From assembly GCA_045545435.1 (NCBI GenBank), contig JAZQAV010000210.1:1-15179 (forward strand): a DNA stretch of 15,179 nt. The letters are read 5' to 3'. The DNA comes from UMGS1502 sp045545435 (GTDB lineage Bacteria > Actinomycetota > Coriobacteriia > Coriobacteriales > Eggerthellaceae). Made by a program: the position numbers and the translations under genes. This document shows positions 14,840-15,179 of the stretch, piece after piece (the stretch's first letter is position 1; each line of letters opens with the position of its first letter). The notes beneath the pieces were generated by a model, which was given only the letters and a program-made list of their open reading frames with translations, was not told the origin of the DNA and ran no database searches.

Positions 14840-15012
14840 GCAGCCCGTTGCGTTTTCGCTAGGCGCCCGCCGTGTTTTCTGCTGGCAGCTTGCTGTGCGT
14901 TCGGTAGGTGATTAATTGCGGGTTAGCCAACCCCAGTATTTCGCATGGTGCGAACTTCGGGTAAGATAGCAAGTTAGAGTTAATACGGACGCTGTCGAAA
15001 GGACGGGTGCCC
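14840..15012 (+). promoter_or_regulatory. Gap before pyrH with a candidate promoter
   Basis: This stretch holds a possible promoter, TTCGCA (14940-14945), a 16-base spacer and TAAGAT (14962-14967), about 45 bases before the pyrH start. A short dyad GGGTT-AGCC-AACCC lies at 14920-14933. No clear terminator is seen after htrA, so some htrA transcripts may run into pyrH. Confidence 0.4.
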
Positions 15013-15179
15013 ATGAGCGGCGATTACAAGTACAAGCGAGTTCTTCTTAAGCTTTCGGGTGAGGCTCTTGCGGGAGACCAGGGATACGGCATTGATCCCA
15101 AGGTGGTTGATGACCTGGCCGACCAAATTGCCGAAATCGTTAACGACGGCGTTCAGCTTGCCGTGGTTGTAGGCGGCGG
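15013..15179 (+). CDS. pyrH: UMP kinase (partial, cut by window edge)
   Basis: The first 55 residues of a UMP kinase, which makes UDP from UMP and ATP in pyrimidine nucleotide synthesis in the cytoplasm. The start MSGDYKYKRVLLKLSGEALAGDQGYGIDP is the characteristic PyrH N-terminus, with the KLSGEAL nucleotide-binding loop of the amino acid kinase fold. The last visible residues, LAVVVGGG, lead into the next conserved glycine-rich segment. The ATG has AAAGGAC 8-9 bases upstream. The remaining roughly 180 residues lie to the right. In many bacteria pyrH sits between tsf and frr; here the upstream neighbour is htrA, so the gene appears to have its own promoter. Confidence 0.95.
   Translation, partial: MSGDYKYKRVLLKLSGEALAGDQGYGIDPKVVDDLADQIAEIVNDGVQLAVVVGG

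Noticed and set aside
14920..14933. GGGTTAGCCAACCC considered as an iron box before pyrH
   Set aside because: The centre is one base short of the known DtxR/IdeR box, it is not placed on the candidate promoter, and iron control of pyrH is not expected.

Overview
The window looks like chromosome from a Gram-positive anaerobic actinobacterium, most like the class Coriobacteriia (Eggerthella/Slackia/Adlercreutzia relatives). This placement is an inference. It rests on mid-to-high G+C coding sequence with an AT-rich control region, lipoproteins with a Ser/Ala linker, a FeoA-FeoB-Cys-rich iron operon, a Gln/Gly-rich HtrA and large anaerobe-type transporters. No rRNA, tRNA, CRISPR array, insertion sequence or phage gene is visible.

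Layout. Positions 1-438 hold no convincing gene: a G+C-rich hairpin, a short tandem repeat with a 12-bp hairpin, and a terminator for the leftward iron operon. Positions 439-3798 (minus strand) are that operon: feoA, then feoB with an unusually long acidic extracytoplasmic loop, then a small Cys-rich membrane protein of the FeoB-associated type. A promoter (TTGACT-N17-TAACAT) with a GTTAGCTAAC palindrome just after its -10 box lies in front of feoA and suggests metal-dependent control. Positions 4330-6878 (plus) encode a complete polar-amino-acid ABC importer: lipoprotein receptor, permease, ATPase. A strong terminator and a second long hairpin separate the receptor gene from the other two, a layout that would give excess receptor.

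Positions 6889-13103 are the least ordinary part. A promoter whose -35 box lies inside a TGTAAAC-N5-GTTTACA inverted repeat drives a 673-residue cytoplasmic enzyme of the alkaline phosphatase / type I phosphodiesterase superfamily. Facing it is a LysR-type regulator. Divergent from the regulator are two paralogous membrane transporters, which resemble the DASS/SLC13 group but lack its Ser-Asn-Thr motifs and share their own MTPMA and PYEYT motifs. Together they could be a regulated uptake-and-hydrolysis module for an unknown anionic substrate.

Positions 13427-14839 encode a membrane-anchored HtrA/DegP-type serine protease with one PDZ domain. The window ends inside pyrH (UMP kinase), cut by the right edge after 55 codons. 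Most genes are single transcription units closed by clear hairpin terminators.
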